A DNA stretch of 17,110 nt, from contig DATFWK010000087.1 in the NCBI GenBank assembly GCA_035259345.1, positions 1 to 17,110 of the forward strand. The letters are read 5' to 3'. Position numbers and translations under genes: made by a program. Position 1 is the stretch's first letter; each line of letters opens with the position of its first letter. Under the pieces are notes generated by a model that had not been told where the DNA came from, made no database searches, and saw only the letters and a program-made list of their open reading frames with translations. This document shows, one piece after another, positions 13,979 to 17,110 of the stretch. The DNA is from DATFWK01 sp035259345. Its GTDB lineage: Bacteria; Actinomycetota; Thermoleophilia; Miltoncostaeales; Miltoncostaeaceae.

Positions 13979-14332
13979 GAGCGGGAGCTCGCCGAGGTTG
14001 CGCAGGACGCCCACGGTGGGCGCCATCGTGCGGAAGGCGTCGTCCTTCTGGAGCACGCCGACCGTGAACGTGGGGAACTCGGACATCCGGGCCATCATGG
14101 AGGCCGAGTCGCGCGAGCGAGGGACGGCCTTGTAGGTGCTGACGAGCACGGCGTCCGGCTCGAGCTCCTTCGCCACCTCGAGCGGCTTCGGCCAGTCGGG
14201 GGCGCACACGGTCACCTCCCATCCGGCGTCGGTCAGCTGCTTCACGGCCTCCTCGGAGCCCGGGAAGCGCACCTGGCCTTCCTTGTTCAGGACGACGTCG
14301 GTGGGGACGGTGACGAAGAGGAGCTTTGGCAT
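13973..14332 (-). CDS. Small protein of unknown function
   Basis: I do not recognise this 119-residue protein. It starts MPKLLFVTVPTDVVLNKEGQ, followed by a helix-like EEAVKQLTDAGWEVTVCAP, then DAVLVSTYKAVPRSRDSASMM and FPTFTVGVLQKDD. The alternation of a hydrophobic strand, loop, amphipathic helix and second strand gives a small alpha/beta fold. The first 45 residues recall the beginning of HAD-like or Rossmann-like proteins, but the HAD nucleophile pattern D-x-D is missing, so an enzymatic role cannot be claimed. There is no signal peptide or membrane segment. Codon use matches neighbours, and the frame has ATG with TATCCT 8 nt upstream and no ribosome site, consistent with a leaderless gene. 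It is convergent with the AsnC/Lrp gene and divergent from the nitroreductase-like gene. Confidence 0.72.
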   Translation of the reverse strand: MPKLLFVTVPTDVVLNKEGQVRFPGSEEAVKQLTDAGWEVTVCAPDWPKPLEVAKELEPDAVLVSTYKAVPRSRDSASMMARMSEFPTFTVGVLQKDDAFRTMAPTVGVLRNLGELPLP

Positions 14333-14478
14333 GGGGCGGCAGGATAGTCAGCGGTCGCGCGGGATGAAACCCCGGCGCGGACCCTATCCCCGTGCACGCG
14401 CCGTCGGGTAGATTCCGGCGGCACCGGCGCCCGCGCCGACCCGCCGCTGTCCACTGAACGTGCCGACCAGGGGGGAAC
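14333..14478. promoter_or_regulatory. Divergent intergenic region with two candidate -10 boxes
   Basis: The minus strand has TATCCT (14346 down to 14341), then 8 nt, then ATG 14332, fitting a leaderless transcript. The plus strand has TAGATT (14409-14414), giving a leader of about 55-60 nt that ends with the very strong ribosome site AGGGGGGA (14469-14476) 2 nt before ATG 14479. No convincing -35 box is visible for either. Confidence 0.45.
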
Positions 14479-15486
14479 ATGCCAAACGCTGCCGAGATTC
14501 CTGACGTCCCTGTCCTTCAGGCGATCGGCGACCGCCGCACATTCCGGTACTACGACCCGAACCGCAAGGTCGAGGACTGGAAGATCCAGACGATCCTCCA
14601 GGCGGCCCGGCTCGCATCGTGCCAGGGCAACATCAACGCCACCGAGGCCATCGTCGTCCAGAAGGAGAGCTGCGACCTCTGGGACGAGATCGAGGAGTGC
14701 GTCTCCGGCTTCAACGTCCAGATCATCAACCAGGCCTCGCACCTGATCTTCTGGCTCACCAACCTCCACGCCTGGTACGGCCGCGCGAACGACGGCCTCT
14801 CGACGCTGGCCCTCTCGGGCGCGCTCACGAAGTACCACGGCTGGAACTACGAGTTCACGATGACCCAGACCGTGCCGCGCCTGATGAGCTTCCCGGTCGA
14901 GCGCACCGACACCCTGCTGCGCTTCGAGTCGGGCCAGGCCGTCGGCCAGGCGACGGTCGCCGCAACCGCTCTCGGCGTCGGCACCTGCCTGCTGGCGTTC
15001 GGCCGCAAGCCGGGGGGCGTCGAGAAGGCGTTCGGCCTCACCCCGAACCTGAAGATGACCTGGGGCATGGCGCTCGGGTACCCGCTCGAGGACGCGAAGG
15101 CCGGTGGCCAGCGCCCGCGGCTCAAGTTCGAGAAGCTCTTCTTCAAGGACGCCTACGGGAACCCGTACGAGCCGGATCCGGAGCTCTTCAAGGCGCTCCA
15201 GTCCAAGGGGATGATCCAGGAGCAGGCCCCGCTGCCGGGCCGCATCGAGGAGATCGACAAGCTCGCCTCGCAGTTCAGCCGCGACCCGGGCGTCGTCTCG
15301 TGGCCGGACAAGGAGATCCGGCGCCTGCTCAACGACGACGACTGGGACTTCGGGCCGAACATCCGCAAGCGGGCGGAGGAGGTCCTCGCGCAGGGCGACC
15401 TCCCGGACTACCCGGACGAGATGCGCGAGACGTTCCAGAAGCTCATGGCGGAGCACGGCATCGACACCTCGAAGTACCTGAGCTGA
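14479..15486 (+). CDS. Nitroreductase-family protein with C-terminal extension
   Basis: This 335-residue protein has an N-terminal nitroreductase-like flavin fold (about 11-205). The family opening is seen in AIGDRRTFRYYDPNRKV (15-31; the RR-S/T-x-R pattern that contacts the FMN phosphate) and in ILQAARLASCQGN (39-51). ALGVGTCLLAFGRKP (164-178) matches the conserved G-x-G-T region, and MTWGMALGYPLED (193-205) the closing strand. Such proteins bind FMN and reduce nitro groups, quinones or enones with NAD(P)H, or act in cofactor fragmentation. Typical members have about 200 residues; this one adds roughly 110-130 acidic, helix-rich residues (about 215-335) that I cannot assign. The internal region 60-130, with many Trp and Tyr, is also longer than usual. 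It has a strong ribosome site, no signal peptide, and its own promoter region. Confidence 0.8.
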   Translation: MPNAAEIPDVPVLQAIGDRRTFRYYDPNRKVEDWKIQTILQAARLASCQGNINATEAIVVQKESCDLWDEIEECVSGFNVQIINQASHLIFWLTNLHAWYGRANDGLSTLALSGALTKYHGWNYEFTMTQTVPRLMSFPVERTDTLLRFESGQAVGQATVAATALGVGTCLLAFGRKPGGVEKAFGLTPNLKMTWGMALGYPLEDAKAGGQRPRLKFEKLFFKDAYGNPYEPDPELFKALQSKGMIQEQAPLPGRIEEIDKLASQFSRDPGVVSWPDKEIRRLLNDDDWDFGPNIRKRAEEVLAQGDLPDYPDEMRETFQKLMAEHGIDTSKYLS

Positions 15487-15515
15487 TCCCGCGCGCGCTC
15501 GCGCGTGGCGCTCTG

Positions 15516-15551
15516 CGACGGCCCCGCACCGGGCTCCGGGCGGGGCCGTCG
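15516..15551. terminator. Bidirectional GC-rich terminator hairpin
   Basis: CGACGGCCCCGC (15516-15527) and GCGGGGCCGTCG (15540-15551) form a perfect 12-bp stem. Its 12-nt loop can itself pair as CCGG-GCT-CCGG. It fills the 70-bp gap between two convergent genes. There is no T-run, as is common for hairpin terminators in high-GC bacteria. Confidence 0.7.
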
Positions 15552-15556
15552 TGCGT

Positions 15557-16690
15557 TCAGCCCTGGAGGCGCGAGCGGATCCGCTGCGCCAGCGTGCCGG
15601 CGAGCGAGCGCATCTGGCCCGTGTCCAGCCGGTCGCCGCGGGCCTGGAAGGCGAGCGTGGCGACGACCTTGTCCACGCGGACGCACGCGAATCCGATCTC
15701 GCCGGCGCCGCCCGGCCCGCGCACGAGGATGGTCGTCCCGAACGCGTCGTCGCCGACCTTGTCGAGCGCCACCGGCGTCTGCTGCACGTTCACCGCCACC
15801 GGGCGGACGACCTCCTGGGCGGTGAACGCGGTCGCCGTGGGGAGGTAGGCCTTCAGGGCGGCGATGCCCAGCGTGGCGTCCCCGGCCGAGCGCTCGAGCG
15901 ACATGTCGCAGCCGATCGCGGCCAGCGTGTACCCCTTGGCCGTGACCCCGCCGAGGCCGATGGCGCGACGGTACGAGGCCAGCGTCCCGTGCGGGTCGAC
16001 ATAGCCCTGCGCGGCGAGCGCGGCCCCGTCGGGGAAGTCCTCCGGGGTCACGCACATGCCGGTCAGGTCCGGGCCCCCGGCCGGCGGGCCGACGGCCGCC
16101 GCCGTCCCGAGGGCCACCGGCTTCCCCTTGATGCGGCCGGCCAGGACGCCGTCGATGCGCGCCCGCAGCTTCCGCGCGAGGGCGTTCGCCCGCGCGGCCG
16201 CGTCCGGCGCGTCCTTGAGCGTCACGCCGACGGAGCCGACCAGCCGCCCATCCTGGAAGTCCACCTCGTCGGCGTCCAGGCGGTGGCCCGCGCCCTTGAC
16301 GCTGAAGCCGAAGGCCTTCGCCGAGGCGCGCTTGCGCGCGAGGTAGGCGGCCGCGCCCGAGGGTCGCTTCAGGAGCTCGACCGCGATGTCGACGGACTCC
16401 TTCTCGTGCTGGTAGACCAGCTTGTAGCCGTTCTGGCGGCCGAACCCCTTGAGCCGGGCCGTGCTGAAGGTGCCGAGGCTCGCCACGGCCGCGTTGGAGA
16501 GGACGCCCGAGGCGCCGGGGTCCGGCGCGAACGCGGCGAACCCGGGGCCGAGGGCCCGCTGCGGCAGCGTCATGAGCGCGAGGTCCGACGCAGTGGGCGT
16601 GCGCGCCGCGGATGCCGCGGAGGTGCCGAGCAGCGCCAGGCCGGCCGCCGCCGCCAGCGCGGCGGTGCTCGTTGCGATCGCCCGGCGCAT
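15557..16690 (-). CDS. Secreted protein of unknown function with apparent internal duplication
   Basis: This 377-residue protein begins MRRAIATSTAALAAAAGLAL with a cleavage-like ASAA near 25-29, so it is exported. I do not recognise the family. Two halves look related. Residues about 36-182 end in DGRLVGSVGVTLKDAPDAAA and RANALARKLRARIDGVL. Residues about 210-374 end in GEIGFACVRVDKVVATLAFQ and LAGTLAQRIRSRL. Each finishes with a strand pair followed by an amphipathic helix of pattern A-x-x-L-A-x-[KQ]-[LR]. This resembles paired lipoprotein-like sensor domains of Gram-positive cell envelopes, but that is only a fold-level guess. The second half contains three cysteines (213, 261, 336), two of which could form a disulphide. 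The frame extends to 16861; ATG 16690 is preferred because GGGGGATGG lies about 8 nt upstream and the signal peptide starts there. Confidence 0.78.
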   Translation of the reverse strand: MRRAIATSTAALAAAAGLALLGTSAASAARTPTASDLALMTLPQRALGPGFAAFAPDPGASGVLSNAAVASLGTFSTARLKGFGRQNGYKLVYQHEKESVDIAVELLKRPSGAAAYLARKRASAKAFGFSVKGAGHRLDADEVDFQDGRLVGSVGVTLKDAPDAAARANALARKLRARIDGVLAGRIKGKPVALGTAAAVGPPAGGPDLTGMCVTPEDFPDGAALAAQGYVDPHGTLASYRRAIGLGGVTAKGYTLAAIGCDMSLERSAGDATLGIAALKAYLPTATAFTAQEVVRPVAVNVQQTPVALDKVGDDAFGTTILVRGPGGAGEIGFACVRVDKVVATLAFQARGDRLDTGQMRSLAGTLAQRIRSRLQG

Positions 16691-16707
16691 CCGGGGAACC
16701 ATCCCCC

Positions 16708-16740
16708 GGGCGCGCGCGCCCGTCAACGCGGCCGGGCCGC
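16708..16740 (-). other. Short intergenic palindromes
   Basis: The 50-nt gap between the flavoprotein stop and the next gene holds a 14-bp perfect palindrome, GGGCGCGCGCGCCC (around 16708-16721), and GCGGCC-G-GGCCGC (16728-16740) directly after the stop codon TAA (16743-16741). They may weaken read-through. Neither has a T-run, and in such GC-rich sequence short palindromes can arise by chance. Confidence 0.25.
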
Positions 16741-17110
16741 TTACTCGGTCCTCGGGGCCTCCGCGAGGCTCTCGAGGGGCACGTCCGGGTCGGCGAGCGC
16801 GCCCCGGTCGACGGGGGCGCGGGAGCGGATGAGCGCCTGCACCGCCTCGTTCACGTCCCACACGTTCACGTTCATGCCCGCGACGACGCGGTCGTCGTGG
16901 AGCCAGAAGGCCACGAACTCCCGGGTGGCCGTGTCGCCGCGGATCACGACGTCGTCGCCCCGCTCGGCAAGCCCGGAGTACTCCATGCCGACGTCGTACT
17001 GGTCGGAGAAGAAGTAGGGCAGCCGGTCGTAGGGGATGCCGGCGCCGAGCATGTTGCGGGCCGCGGCCGGCCCCTGGTTGAGCGCGTTGGCCCAGTGCTC
17101 GACCCGCACC
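16741..17110 (-). CDS. FAD/NAD(P)-dependent ferredoxin reductase-like protein, C-terminal part
   Basis: This is the last 122 or so codons of a gene that continues past the right edge. RVEHWANALNQGPAAARNML is the closing part of the FAD-binding domain of rubredoxin/ferredoxin reductases, where the helix after the final FAD-binding strand starts. LPYFFSDQYDVGMEYSG begins the C-terminal reductase dimerisation domain. These flavoproteins move electrons from NAD(P)H to a ferredoxin or rubredoxin, usually serving oxygenases or cytochromes P450. VVIRGDTATREFVAFWLHDD and VVAGMNVNVWDVNEAVQALI complete the C-terminal sheet and helix. It is encoded upstream of the secreted two-part protein on the same strand, 50 nt away. 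A ferredoxin reductase near a ferredoxin-linked oxidoreductase operon is suggestive, but the two are about 3.3 kb apart and in separate transcription units. Confidence 0.88.
   Translation of the reverse strand, partial: VRVEHWANALNQGPAAARNMLGAGIPYDRLPYFFSDQYDVGMEYSGLAERGDDVVIRGDTATREFVAFWLHDDRVVAGMNVNVWDVNEAVQALIRSRAPVDRGALADPDVPLESLAEAPRTE

Noticed and set aside
16691..16861. 57-codon N-terminal extension of the two-part secreted protein
   Set aside because: It is Arg/Pro/Gly-rich, overlaps the flavoprotein gene and would precede a good signal peptide starting at 16690.

Overview
The window is 17.1 kb of very GC-rich bacterial DNA with tightly packed genes. The wobble bias, the many GTG starts, the probable leaderless promoters (TANNNT 6-8 nt before the start codon) and the mix of secreted hypothetical proteins with oxidative amino-acid enzymes suggest a high-GC actinobacterium, possibly of the Thermoleophilia type. 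That placement is inference; there is no rRNA or marker gene here. I see no tRNA, rRNA, CRISPR array, transposase, integrase or phage gene.

Layout. Positions 1-3688 are all minus strand: the start of a secreted protein (1-164, cut by the window edge), a glutathione S-transferase-like protein, a secreted two-part protein of unknown function, and a sarcosine oxidase/N-methyltryptophan oxidase-type flavoenzyme. A 24-bp divergent promoter separates the last from a plus-strand gamma-glutamyltransferase (3713-5281). Its stop codon overlaps the stop of a convergent, secreted D-glucuronyl C5-epimerase-domain protein (5278-6384). A plus-strand cyclophilin follows (6533-7030). Then comes a 205-bp element bounded by 19-bp inverted repeats (7028-7232). 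Its two ends contain the stop codons of the cyclophilin and of the next, convergent gene.

The centre (7230-13951) is the most coherent unit. A minus-strand operon runs 2-oxoacid:ferredoxin oxidoreductase (indolepyruvate type, alpha and gamma parts fused), leucine/valine-type dehydrogenase, acyl-CoA dehydrogenase, hotdog thioesterase. The first three genes are joined by 4-base stop/start overlaps, and an AsnC/Lrp regulator is divergent from the operon. Together they read as amino acid -> 2-oxoacid -> acyl-CoA -> enoyl-CoA, with electrons going to NADH, ferredoxin and a flavoprotein. This looks like a ferredoxin-linked route for branched-chain amino acids that would do the job of the usual branched-chain oxoacid dehydrogenase complex.

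Positions 13973-17110 hold a small unknown protein, a nitroreductase-fold protein with a long C-terminal extension, a secreted protein that appears to be built of two related halves, and the C-terminal end of a ferredoxin-reductase-like flavoprotein cut by the window edge. Hairpins lie between two of the convergent gene pairs. The candidate novelties are the 205-bp inverted-repeat element, the run of leaderless promoters including one divergent pair sharing its -10 bases, and the ferredoxin-linked amino-acid operon.
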